From positions 1 through 64,000 of the forward strand of contig CAJNOL010000049.1 in NCBI GenBank assembly GCA_905250125.1: a stretch of DNA of 64,000 nucleotides, written 5' to 3'. Positions 44,934-57,056 of the stretch are shown one piece after another. A program made the position numbers and the translations under genes. The notes beneath the pieces are model-generated. The model did not search any database. It was given only the letters and a program-made list of their open reading frames with translations, and was not told where the DNA came from. The DNA is from Rotaria sordida (Eukaryota; Rotifera; Eurotatoria; Philodinida; Philodinidae). Numbering within the stretch: the stretch's first letter is position 1; every line of letters begins with the position of its first letter.

Positions 44934-45615
44934 AAAAAATAAAACGAAAAAAGAAAAAAAAAAGAAAAAATGTGAATGTATGCGTAAGCCTCGAACATGT
45001 AATCTCATTTGTGTGAATGTGTAGGTACATAAAAATATGTTATGCTTTGTTTTTAATGTGTTTTGAATGTATTTTGATAGAAGAAGAAAAAAAAAAGACG
45101 AAGACAAATGGTTAACTTAAATAATAAAGCATTTTATAGGAATCGACAACAAGCAACATAACGCAAAAATTGTAAGATAATCAAATATTTTTATCTGTTA
45201 ATTGAATTATTTATGATCATAATTGTTTTTTTTTCTTCGACGTTCAACTGATTCTTTGTTCTTTTCTGATAGGAAAGGTTAGAAGAAAAAACATTTAATA
45301 GAAAACAACAATGGTTTCCATCGTTCTCTTTTGTATCCAATAATGAATTTCCTCTGTTTGACGTTTTAGTTTTCCTTTTTAACTATATGCAGAGATGTAT
45401 TATTTGATGTTTCTATGGAAAAAGACTTTGTAACTTCAAAACGGTAATATGTATTTCTTTTAATTATACATTAATTTTATAGTATTAAAATGAAGTATTG
45501 TTATTCACTTTCGTTTCCAAAAGTGATATGTACTTCAAGAAGACTATTATTATATATTCATAAAAAAAAATATAGGTTTTATTGTTTTTTATACAGCTAA
45601 AATAATCAATTAAAT
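44934..45615. other. Non-coding spacer
   Basis: A-rich 3' flank of the LRR gene and 5' flank of the 144-aa orphan. No feature recognised. Confidence 0.5.
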
Positions 45616-47598
45616 ATGTCAGCACGATACAATCTCAATACGGATCATTGGAGTAAAATGCGAATGAATGTAAGTTATATATGACATTTGTTTTTATTCA
45701 TATCAATAACATATCATATATAAAAAGATTATAAAAAATACTATTAATACTGAACAACGTGGACGTGTTTGTAGTTGGCAAAAACATCAAAAATTAGCTG
45801 TACAACATGAATTAGAAGCAGCTATTCGTGGTGCACGTAGTTTACCACAAAATGAAGTTGGAAAAGTACATAATTTTCAAGATATTCTTACAATAGAACT
45901 TGATGGATATGTACCTGGAGCAGCATATTTTCGTCGACGAACCGATCAAAATATCGAACCTCTAAATGATCAAATGAAAAAAATTATACAATGTAAGTTG
46001 ATTTTATTTTGGAGATTTTCATCGGACGATAATTAAAAAACACCTATGTTCATTTAATTTTCCAATACGATAAGAGGCCGTGTTTTTTTTCTTTAAAAAT
46101 TATGTGATTTGTAAAATTTTAAAAAAATTGAAGAATTTAGTAAATTTTCATCATTGAACGATTGTTTGTTTTTATTATAAAAGGCTTAAACTTATAAAGA
46201 TTTTCTATTTAATTTAACATTAAAAAAACAAAAACATGAGAGTTCCATATCACTGATTCAGTTTTATTTTTCGAATATATATGAATATAACATAATGACA
46301 GTGATAGAATATATCATTACTTGTGATAATTCGTAGATAACGGCAACTTTCGAACAATAAAAACTTCTTTTATAGTTTAAAACTATTTTTTTTTATAAGA
46401 ATGATTGTGTTTTGTGAATGTTTTTAAACTTATTTCTTTCTTACAACACACTGCGTGAGTATAGTTTGTAATTGAAATAATCTATCAAATAGAATTAATT
46501 ATTGACTAGGTCTAGGACAGTTATGCACGGACATTTGTGCGGTAGAACAGGACAGATGGCTGTCGAACAGATTCTATCTTAATTTTTAAACAAATGATGC
46601 ACAATAATATTAATTCAAATAATCAACTTAATTATTTGAGTATCGTCCGAGCTGATCAATTGATTTCCCCATGCACGATTTGAGAGTGGATGTAGATGAA
46701 GAGAAGACTCATTCATTTACATCTACCACCCACTCAACGGCAGCCACACAACCTCTATATTCAAACACCATCAAGACTATGTCAGGCAATCAACCACCAA
46801 AGTGAAAAACTAGTCTATCAACAAACAACTACAAAATTTGATTGAAAATTCACATGGAAATACTAATGATTCGCTAAAAAAGTGTCGGGCATCTACTGTC
46901 TCTATAAATTTGCTTTCTACTTCTATTAGTATATTCTTGTTCAATGTTGCTGTTTCTAATTAATTTTGTTATTTAATCTTGCGTAACAACTAAATAATAT
47001 ATACGAATTGGTTTTTTTTTGTGTTTTCCTCAAATATTTCTTTAGCAAGGATCCGTCTTAGGGCGGAAGCGTCCGAACAAGCCAATGTCCAGCTCCCTAT
47101 TAATTAGATGATTGAGCTTCTCCTTGTATACACTAATCTTATATTATTGAGAAGAAAAACTACGCAAATAAGTTCATTCGAAATAAACTATTACAAGAGT
47201 ATTAAGACACGATTAAAAAGCTATTTCATGAACAATCATTCTTTCGTATAACATTCATTTTATCCATCATATTCAAACATTCACTATTTTTATGTTGACA
47301 AACATAAAAAAGAATTATTTGAAATGAAAACTTCCAAATCATTGATCATAATGCTCATTCATAATCAACAAGTAAAATCTAAACATACTAATTAATTAAA
47401 ATCTTCTTACACCCTAGTTCATTTCATATTCAAATATGTTTTTATATTGATAATTAATCATATCATTCTTTTTCTTTTAAAGATCGTGATCCATTATTGA
47501 CTGGTTCTCAATATACTCTTATGACATTACCAACTGATCCCCAAAGTGATCAAACAAGAAGTCGTGTACCTGTTTTACAATGTCGTGGAAAAATTTAA
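45616..47598 (+). CDS. Orphan 144-aa protein, three exons
   Basis: Exons 45616-45669, 45728-45992 and 47483-47598 total 435 nt, with good GT-AG borders and agreeing phases. The product begins MSARYNLNTDHWSKMRMN. It continues with a basic helical part (WQKHQKLAVQHELEAAIRGA), a middle DGYVPGAAYFRRR segment, and a Pro/Thr/Gln-rich end (MTLPTDPQSDQTRSRVP) closing in CRGKI. It has no signal peptide, membrane segment or catalytic motif. Short length, Trp/Tyr/Arg spacing and strict exon structure resemble small axonemal microtubule-inner proteins, but that is only a guess. The second intron is about 1.5 kb. The gene is convergent with HYLS1, stop codons 112 bp apart. Confidence 0.75.
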
Positions 47599-47710
47599 TT
47601 TTTATATCAATTAAGACACATATACAAAAAGTAAACAAACAAATACAAAAAAAAAAAGAATCTAATAAGTCCCTAATATATATGTAGAGAATGAATGAAA
47701 TAAATATATA

Positions 47711-49091
47711 TTAATAAAGAAAATCATCTAAATCTTTTGATGGTTGTAAACCATTTGCAAGTGAATAACGAATATTCCAACGAAGTGCTGAACGTTTTTT
47801 TGTTGTTGGTACAACATAATTATTCACACGTGGAATAGATTTTCTCTAGAGAAAATATTATGAAAATCTTATTAAAGACAAACTAAATATTCAAAATTAC
47901 TTTAACAGGAACATCTTTTTGTAAAAGTTGATCTCGAATAGCCCATCGTAAAGTTTGATGTGATTTTTCTCCAGGTGCTCGTTGTGATGCCCATTGTTGT
48001 CGATAATACGAATAAAGTTGAACTGAATCTATATGATTACTTGAAAAACTACGAGAACGACGAAGAGATGCAGTTGCTGCTGTCGATGGACGAATAACTA
48101 ATTATTTATTTAAAAAAAAAAAAAAAAAAAATTTCAATATTTTATTTCGACTTTTATTTTCTTTGACTTACATGATTTTACTGGGTGATTTGATAATGTT
48201 GATCGAGTCTAATGAAAACAAATGTTCAAAAGAAATACTAAGATTAGTATTGAAATGCATTACATCATAACTATATGTTGATTGATTATCAATATCTGAT
48301 GCAGATTCGATTCGTCGACGTCCCCGTTTATGCTGATTTTGAAGATCATTCAAATAGCTTACATCACGTGAATCAAGCACAGAGCCTGTTTCTAAAAAAA
48401 AAACAAAAAAAGAAATAATAGATCAAAGTTTTTCAAACAATCTAACCTGATCTTGATTCATCACATACAGTTGCTTTACCATTATAACGTCTTAAACGAA
48501 TGAAGAAAAAAAAATTATTTTTTTTTTCAACTCTTTCTAAAAGAAATTTATTTTTTCTAACCGAAGAACTTTTCGTTTAATAATTCTTTGTGATGATGTT
48601 TCACTTCGATTATCATCTTCATTATTTTTTGATCGATAATGATAACTTGACATACTAAATGAAAATATTGAAATTATTCTTACATAAAAATATTATTTAA
48701 CTTACGTTGGTGTATTAGTTTCATCAAGACTTTCACTATTATCATCATTTCGATTATATTCATTATCTGATGGACTTGGATGATGAATCTAAATATTTAA
48801 TATTTGGATAAAAAGAAAACACAAAGTCAATATAATTTAACTGTAAAATCAACATTAGATTGTTGTTGAGCAACAGATCTTTTTGTTTCATGGGAATCTA
48901 TTTGGAGCGAAAAAAAATAAACAGATCGATGAATAGTAAAATTTATTGTAAATACCTTGAGTTTTTTCATTTTGTGCAAGTTCTTCTAAATCATGTTGAA
49001 ATTTTAAAAGTGTCTGTTTTGATAAACCATCATAACCTAAACGAGCAAGTTCACGACGAATTTCTTCGAGAGAAAAAGTATCTATTTCCAT
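47711..49091 (-). CDS. HYLS1: HYLS1, centriolar and ciliogenesis protein
   Basis: Core centriole component needed for basal-body function and cilium assembly. Nine exons (49091-48956, 48897-48842, 48788-48706, 48654-48562, 48490-48447, 48391-48264, 48208-48172, 48097-47901, 47845-47711) give 909 nt, 302 aa; human HYLS1 is 299. Recognition is by the C-terminal HYLS-1 box: HPVKSFIRP (human RPKSFILP), [19 protein letters not shown], then [10 protein letters not shown] (human LRWGVREQML), then [17 protein letters not shown] and SLANGLQP (human [24 protein letters not shown]). The N-terminus, [19 protein letters not shown], is the helical LGY motif usual in invertebrate HYLS1. The 36-residue stretch that would arise by reading through the 55-nt intron at 48209-48263 is removed by splicing, which restores the KSFI motif. 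Confidence 0.93.
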
Positions 49092-49629
49092 TGAAATAAA
49101 TATATATTCAATCTAAAGAAAATACAAATCAAAATTCCAATGAAAAAACGAGAGAGTACAGATTGTTTCCATCGTAACGTACATTACATGAGACATATTT
49201 TCACCAGTAAAAAACAACCGATAATAAATATAGTGCGACCTCTTTCAAAAGATATTTTGAACGACAATTTTTTTATTTAAAAAAAAAAGAAAAATGTTGT
49301 GTAGATTCTATTTTATAGTATAATATATCCAATAAATGGATGTTGACGTTGCTAAATACGTATTTCAACTAGTTATTTGATTCCTATTTAGTAAAAACTA
49401 TTGCTGTTCAACGAAAATAAAAGAAAGGAAAGTTATTATCACATATAATTCGTCTATTTAATAATGTCCATGTATCATTGTGGGAAATAATCGTATCTTT
49501 TTGCATTAAATAATATTTATTTAACTCGACTAGCCCAAAACAACGTTAATATTGTCACATTATTCTAGCCATGTGTTAATCTACTCTAATGAAGTTCATT
49601 TTTTCTTTTCCCAGAACGAAAAAGCACTA

Positions 49630-50600
49630 CCTTAAGTGGTCGTATACTATGCAATATGTGACAAAACGATCATTATATACGACCATCGTAAATTATCAAC
49701 GTATACGGTAAAATACGAAATGTATACGGTCGTTTCCGAGTGTATACGAATTTTGTATACTTCATCCTGGGGTATTCAAACAAGAATAACGTATGCGATG
49801 AATGTAAATGATTATCGTAGACGATCGTATTTTGTCGTAAAACAGCCATGAAATGAGTTGCACCTGTCGAGGACATAAATTTTTCGTTTTGCATTCAGCA
49901 ATATATGCAATAATGAGTGCTTCTTTCAAAAAAATTAATTTTTTTTATTAAGAATAATTCGAACAACATAACGAGATACAAGTATTCTTTAATTGTATTA
50001 TTTTATTTTATTTTATTTCTATTTCGGTTGAATCAAAAACCATATTTAAGTCTAAGTATTTCTTTTTAAATAAATTATTTTATTTTTATTTGGATCGATT
50101 CGAGCAGTAGATTAAATAGTAAATAATCTTTTTCAAAAAAAATTAAAATGAAATTTCGTGTTTAAATCGGAGGGAAGAAAGTCCCTGCCTCTTTAATTGA
50201 GTAAAATATGTCAATACGATAGCATACATTCTCATTTGCAAACATGTACGGTCGGTTACTTTGGTTGTATTTTGTCGTATACGACACGACGAGATACTGT
50301 CGCAATTCTGAAGTGAGCCTGGAAGAAGGATTACAATCACTAGATCGTCAAAAAAGACCCTATTTTATTGTGCCGTACATAGTTGATAACAGTCTGAAAA
50401 TCGGATATCCGACCATTTACGATCATTTACCATACAGGAAATACGATCGTAAAAATATTTTTACCGAACAGAGAAAAAACCAATTTAAGCGACCGTTTAC
50501 TACCTTGCTGATTTGATGTAGAAAGTAATACAACGAAATACGATCTATTCGGTCGTAATTTATACTGTATGCAGTGGTATACGACCGTTTACCATGATGC
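49630..50600. repeat. Cluster of CGATCGTA / GTATACG motifs
   Basis: Two sub-blocks (about 49630-49850 and 50240-50600) are dense in variants of one palindromic theme: GGTCGTATAC, ATACGACC, CGTATACGG, TATACGGTCG, ACGATCGTA, CGTATACGAC, ACGATCG and ATACGACCGTTTAC. They occur in both orientations. CG dinucleotides, rare elsewhere in the window, are frequent here. The blocks appear roughly inverted relative to each other around a plain AT-rich centre. This could be the decayed ends of one large element or a short-motif array. Confidence 0.55.
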
Positions 50601-51054
50601 TCCTCCTGCGTTGTTGAATTGAAAATGTTTCGTTTCTCTGAGAATAAAGTGACGTCAGTGTGTTATGAAGTATCATAATTGTATTTCAAAAGTTATCTGA
50701 TAATTACAAAATGTAAAACTAGATGTTTTAATACCATTAGATTTCGTGGAATCCGACAAGTTTCTACTATCGAATATCGTCAGATCTTATCAACAGAATC
50801 CCATCGGATCCGATAGCTTGAAACCGTCGGAAATCCAATACGATCATTGACATGAAATGTGTTTTATTCTAAAAATTAATTTTAGAGTATTCCAATTCGA
50901 AGTCATTCTGTTAAAAAATTTTAGATTCCGTTGTGTTTTTATTGTCTAAGCGTTCATATAAAATACTCGGTCATTTTTCTCATCATGATATAATTCAACT
51001 ACCAGAAAAGAACGGCAAATAATTTCTTGGACACATATGTAAGGTGCCAATGAT

Positions 51055-52035
51055 ATAAAAATTTAACTTATTTTAAAAAAATTTATTTATACATTGTTTA
51101 GTTGACTTTGATGTGCTGATCATGAACATATATTGTTTAAAATTTTTAAAGAATGTTATAAGCAAGAAAATTTTAAAAAAATTTGAAGAGCGTCAAACAT
51201 TCGAAAAACCATTTATTTGAGAAAAATTAATGTTTCATCGTTTTTTGTTGCGAGAATTCTTCAGCATTTGTTTTGACTTTTCATCGAAAAATGTATATTA
51301 GGACGGTATTTGACTGCCTTTGAAGCTAAAATTTGTCCAGTATCGTGATGGCGAACACTTCTACAGGAGTATCCTATATGCGACTTTACAAAGCTATCTA
51401 TGTAGGTTTTTGCATCAAGAATTGTAGTCAAGTGTCTTACATCATTCGGACTACTCAAGGGTGAGCTTTGAAAGTACGTATTTAGTTTTTTTTTGTAATA
51501 TTTTGTGTTATTGGTGAGAAAATGGCAAATTTTCATTGGTTTTTTGTCCCTAGGACCAAAAATTTCCATTTTCTTACCAATAACACAAAACTTTAGAAAA
51601 CTCAATGCGTATTTCTAAAGCTGATCCTCGAGTGATTCGAATGCGGTAAGACGCATGCGTATAGTTCTTCGTGTAAAACACAAGATAGCTGTGCAAAGTT
51701 GCATATTAGCATGTCCCTGTAGGAACGTTCATCATAGCCATACTCGACAAACATTTAGCTTCAAAGTCAACCAAATATTGTCCTAATATACACTTTTCGA
51801 TGAAAAATCAGAAGAAAAACACTTTGAAAAAGTTCTCAGAACGAAAAAAGATGAAACCTTAGTTTTTCTCAAATAAGCAGTTTTTTCGATGGTTAAACGA
51901 CACTTTCCAAGTTTTTTTAAAATTTTCCCGCTTATGACATTGTCTAAAAAACACATATTCGTGATCAGCACATGAAATTCTACTAAACAATGGTTAAAGA
52001 ATTTTTTCATAAAAATATGTTTAATTTTTGAATTA
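51055..52035. repeat. Nearly 1-kb imperfect palindrome
   Basis: Arms of roughly 480 nt mirror each other around about 51550 (TTTTTTGTCCCTAGGACCAA). Paired landmarks: TCATCGAAAAATGTATATTA (about 51282) with TAATATACACTTTTCGATGA; CTTTGAAGCTAAA with TTTAGCTTCAAAG; CTTATTTGAG-type motifs (TTTATTTGAGAAAAA / TTTTTCTCAAATAA); and CATGTGCTGATCACG-type blocks at the outer ends (about 51112 and 51958). There is almost no loop. No transposase-like frame. It should extrude a very long hairpin and could template self-complementary RNA. Confidence 0.82.
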
Positions 52036-52523
52036 TTCGCATCTTACTTCTTGATCATTTGAATACATTGAACAAAAAATATTTCAACTTGCAAAATACA
52101 GATGTATTTGCTTAAAATGGAACCGATTAATATGTGTATTTATGGCCATAGTATAAATGTTCATATCAATATTGAATTGTGTTTAAAATAAATAAATTAT
52201 CAACCGCTTCTACATCTTTGAATTTATACAGTAGAACTCTCAATTTTGTCCATCTCTTTCTTTTCGATCATAATAATTTCTTGAGAACTACTTGTGCATA
52301 TAGACATCTATCGTACTCTTTGCCATCTATCTATTTGTTGTTGCGATTGATTACATTTTATTGGAATCCAAGACAAGTTGATTTTAAAATTTTAAAAGTT
52401 ACTATAAGTAACAAAAAATTGATTTGTTTTTCTTATTTGCTCTTTAAAATTATCAAACAATTGTATCTCGAATCATAAACTAAAAAGATATTTAAAAGCT
52501 TTTTTCTTTCATAAAAACAAACC

Positions 52524-54026
52524 ATGTCATCGGAATATGAACGCAAATTAATTGACATGCAATATCAAATGCGTGAAAATAATGCATATTTAAATGATTA
52601 TATGAAAGATTTAAATGTTTGGACAGATGAAATAAAAAAGAAAGAAGAAACTTTAAAAAATACAACATCATCAACAACGAAAGATCTTCCACCAATACGA
52701 AATTTTATTGAACCACCAAAACCAAAAAAGAAGTCGAAAAAGAAAAATCTTTCAACAAAAACTTCTTCATCTATACATTCATATGATTATCGTTCATGGG
52801 ATAAATATGATGTTGATGCAGAATGTGAACGAATTGATAATGAACAAAAAGAAGAAGAAGATTATGATAACGATGGAGAAGATGCAGACGGAGAAGATGC
52901 AGATGGAGAAGATGCAGATGATGAAGAATGGCAAGAACAGGTATTAAAAAGAAAAGCTGAATATTATAAAGATTGTGGTAATTATCAATTTAAACAAAAA
53001 TCTTATTCTCAAGCTATTGAATGTTATACCAAAGCAATTGAATGTGATCCCACATGTTCAATTTATTTTGCTAATCGTGCTCAATGTCAATTATTTGAAC
53101 AACGTTATGGTGCTTGTGAAGCTGATTGTACATTAGCCATACAACTTGATAAAAATTATTTAAAAGCTTATTATAGACGAGCATTAGCACGTATTGAACT
53201 TGAAAAAATTGAACAAGCAAGACAAGATTTAGAATATATTTTGACACGTGAACCATCAAATAATGATGCAAAAATTAAATTAGATGAATTAAATAAAAAT
53301 GATGAAATTAAACGTTTAGGAAGAATTTATCCATTAAATGATAAACCTATTGATAAACGATCGACTAAACCATTAAAAAGAATTGAAATACAAGAAATTG
53401 ATACGTCAATTATTTCAAGTAGTCAAACAACAAAGAAAAAAACTATTGTTATTGAAGAAATGGATACAGTATAAATTTATTTCTTTTTTTCTTATTCATT
53501 TGAAATAATTAATCTAATTCTTTAGAATTTACCTTCTTCTGAACCAATAGTCCAACCATCATCATCGTTTCCTCCTCCTCCTCCTCCTCCTCCTTCTTCG
53601 TTACAATCTGAAAAACCAACAATAGTTGAAAAACCATCCAATAAATCTATACCTATACCAACTACAATTCCAAGTACAGGTTTTCAATTTAAACGTGATT
53701 GGTCAAATTTAAATAATCAAATTGAACAACAATCAATTTATTTTAATAAAATTTCACCAAAATCTTATAAAACAATTTTTTCAACTGGTCTTGATTCATC
53801 AGTATTTTCAAGAATTCTATTTCTATGGTCAAATCAAACAAATATTGATGAACATTTAATTGATTCAATGTATGAATTACGTCAAACACCAAGATTTGAT
53901 ACACAATTAAGTTTTCTTAGTAATGATGATAAACAATTATTAAGAACAATTTTACAAAGATTACAAAATGAATGTTCATCAACGGATAAAATTCAAACTA
54001 TATTACGTGATTATAAAATCGATTGA
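52524..54026 (+). CDS. RPAP3: RPAP3, TPR co-chaperone subunit of R2TP
   Basis: R2TP/Hsp90 adaptor for assembly of RNA polymerases, snoRNPs, PIKKs and axonemal dyneins. Exons 52524-53468 and 53526-54026 total 1446 nt (481 aa). The N-terminus has the RPAP3 signature: MRENNAYLNDYMKDLNVW, DLPPIRN, a Lys-rich run, SYDYRSWDKYDVD. An acidic stretch with GEDAD repeats (about 113-133) precedes one three-unit TPR domain (about 140-250) with the Hsp-carboxylate-clamp pattern (KDCGNYQFKQ, YFANRAQCQL, KAYYRRALAR). STKPLKRIEI follows, as in human STKPLKKVII. Exon 2 encodes a Pro8 run and the C-terminal RPAP3_C helical domain (FKRDWSNLNNQ ... RFDTQLSFLSNDDKQLLR) that binds RUVBL1/2. Human RPAP3 has two TPR domains; only one is seen here. 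Confidence 0.92.
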
Positions 54027-57000
54027 GATGATATTTTCAAGTGTTTTCTTTTTCTTTTTTTTTTTGTTTGTTTTTATACACATCGAAACAAATAAATTTA
54101 AACTGTTATTATGTTTCTCATACTGATTTTCACATCGGGGAAAGAAAGATCGATTCTTTTATCGTCATTGAAGTTTAGTTATTTAATTGTAATTCATGAA
54201 TAGACTTCTTTTGCGTAATGAAAAGTGATTTAGTCTAAATATCATCGGAAAATAAAATGAAAGATACATCAAATTATACTTGATTTGATTCAAGAGAAAA
54301 AAAATTCTATGTAATTACAACACAAAATAAAATAATTGAAAGAATATCTTTAGTTTTATATGTTTTTTTTGTTCGATATTCTAGAACAAGAAAAATGAAT
54401 TGTTATAACATTGATATTACAGTTAGTTTCGAATATTGTTTTTTGTATTTACTGAACGTTGTGTGATCAAGTATTTTAATTATTTGATTTCTCTTATTGA
54501 TTATTCGGAGATCATGATCAAATCCATTTATGATTCTCTGAAACATGATGTTATTTCTATTGTTTTTGAAGAAGGACAGAACCTTGATTATGGACTACAT
54601 ATTTGCTAAAAGTTCTTCCATCATATTTTTTCTAGAGTCAACCTGATTTTTATGTTTTTCTAATAACAAAGAAAGCTTCTCGATTTGCATAATTCTTTGC
54701 GCTTATGAATCTATCAAAAGGAAACATTTCGTTTAGAATTCGACTCAGATTGATTAGGTTACAATAAGTTAATTGGTGTCTAGCTTTACATAAGATAAAC
54801 AGTAACTCGAGATGAAATAATCACGTCGTTCTTTTCAATTTTGAGAGAGCTCATATGGATTCGTCAACAGCAGGATGTTTAACAAAAGAAAATAGCGGAT
54901 TGTATTATGCTTCAACCAATACCATAACATTCAGTATTTGCAGAATCAAGCAGATTTATCCAAAGACTTGTAGAATACTTTGTTTAATCTCATGAATAAC
55001 CCTGTAGTTCCATATTATAATATAGAACTAATAAAATTAAATGACTAGTATTCTGTAAGATTAAAATTTCAGCAGTAATCATAACTTTCTACAGCAACAA
55101 TCGTTCTAGGATTTTACAGAGTTCTATTGGGTTTCACAGAACTTCAAAATTATTTTAGATATAGAGAACCTCTACGAAGTCTCATCGATGTTTAAATCCA
55201 CAATGTCTTATTGTTCACTTGATCTATATGTATAAAGATATCATATAATGATATTGTGTTACTAAAAACATAAGAGAAAGAGCGATCACTTCATGGCCTA
55301 AAAAATCATAATCTACATAAAATTTAACTCGTATATAAACAGACCTGGCAACCAAAAGGTTAATTTCTGGAAAAAACTTCCTTTTATTGGTGAAAAAAAA
55401 TATCTTTGACTTCGGATCGATTCTCGAAAAAGTGACCTATATTGGACTGTGAATTCATTTGTTGTATGACCTTTTTTTGGTGTGTTCGAATAATACAATT
55501 ATAAATACGATTCGAAGCATTTTTCTTTTCATAATGACTTCTCTTTTATACTGGCCTTCAGAAATTGTTGATCATATGATTATCAAACAATCACTTATCA
55601 GAAATAAATGAAAAATTTTATCAGTCATTTGTATTTGTATGACAAATATAGTGTGGTGACACCTTCAAGAGTTAAACTTTTATTCATAGACATGATTTAT
55701 TTAAAGATATATTTTTTAATTTGATTTAATCACTCTTTTGTTTTACTCGATTGAACAAAGAAAAGATTTTAAAAACATATTAAATTAAATAGAAATTCTT
55801 TAAGTAAATAAAATATAAAAATAAAATTTTTATTATGAAATAACTTGTCAAAAATAGTGAATAAAAGAAGTTATTTTCATTTTCTTTTCTTTTTCTCTAA
55901 TATTTATTCGACAAATATATTATCGTTTAATGTTACAAAGAAAAATAAGTCTAAGTTATTTTCCAAACAAGTTATGATCGATTTACTATTAAACACCTCA
56001 GTGCCTTCAAGCTGTTTATTCATGTGTGCGCCTACGCATTATTCACGTTCTTTAATAAGTAAAGGATGTAGTGAAAAAGCTTATTCTCGCCCACATGCGT
56101 CCTTAGAATGCTTGTGGAATAACAAGCGGCATGGAAAACGATCAAGAAAAAAAAGAAGAAGAAGAAGAAGCCGAGAAGCGTTCGATGTTGTACTCTAGTT
56201 TTAGTGCAACTACTTAGTTCCATTTTCTTTTTCTTCAGACAAACAAGTAGTTGAATGATGGTGACAATGTTGTCTGTTGTTATGATGAACGTTGCATGAG
56301 CGCATTGACGGCCGGCAAAGAACGAGCAGACGAGACAACAATCTTTCTTTTCTTTTCTTTTTTTTTTTGCTTTTTTTCTTCTTCTATTACTTGTTTTTTA
56401 GCTAAGAGGAAAAAAAATCTAAGTCTTGTTATTGACGCACCTATAAAAATAGGCATATATAGTCGACGTATCTACTAGTCATCGTTATTCTCGTCTGGCA
56501 CGAAATAAGGAAAAATATCGTGAAACATAGGCAAGCTTCTCATATGGCTGTGAAGAAAAAAATAAAGAATAAAAAAGAAAAAGAAAAACGGAAATGTAAC
56601 TGATGCACATATATTAAAGAATAGTTTTCAACAATAACGAAAAAAAAAACAAATAATAATAATTTCTTTCTTTTATGCCTCCATCGACATTTCAAATGTT
56701 GAACACATGTTTATTAGAAAACTATATGAGTTTTCTTGCTTTCATTATGTTATAATAAAAGATGACAAAAAGAAGAAAAAGAAGAAGAAAAAAAAAGAGA
56801 GAGCAGAGAAAAAAAAAAGGAACTTATCTTCCACTAGCATAGTTTTGTGCAATGTCACCATAGATCTATAATTGTTGAGCGAAAAAAAAAAGAACTTTTT
56901 TCCTCTCTCTCTCGCTACTTTTTTTCTCTCTTCTCTTTTTTTCCGTATAACGAAAGGAACGCATGGTTAACATCAAAATAATAATAAATCCAACAATAAT

Positions 57001-57056
57001 AAACACTACCACTATTCTTTATAGTTATGTCCACATATTGTGGTAGTAAGTGAAAC
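54027..57056. other. Intergenic region of 3 kb
   Basis: AT-rich DNA between RPAP3 and PTPRN. It includes homopurine and homopyrimidine tracts at about 56740-56960 and a GAA-rich run near 56150. No gene or clear transposon is recognised. PTPRN regulatory DNA should lie at the right end. Confidence 0.5.

Larger units (their letters stand above)
49092..52523. other. Intergenic region rich in repeats
   Basis: No supported gene between HYLS1 and RPAP3. Two structured stretches are listed separately: a cluster of CGATCGTA/GTATACG motifs (about 49630-50600) and a palindrome of nearly 1 kb (about 51055-52035). The remainder is AT-rich flank. Confidence 0.55.

Noticed and set aside
46490..46900. Less AT-rich stretch in the large intron of the 144-aa orphan, considered as an RNA gene or nested gene
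   Set aside because: No tRNA B-box, no stable conserved fold by eye and no meaningful open frame; only a weak GTGG/CCAC partial palindrome.
48168..48263. Continuous reading of HYLS1 exon 6 through to 48168
   Set aside because: Reading through gives no similarity. Splicing the 55-nt intron 48209-48263 restores phase and the conserved KSFI motif.
50244..50516. 90-codon plus-strand frame
   Set aside because: It falls in the CGATCGTA motif cluster. Repeated motifs keep the frame open, and there is no homology or exon context.
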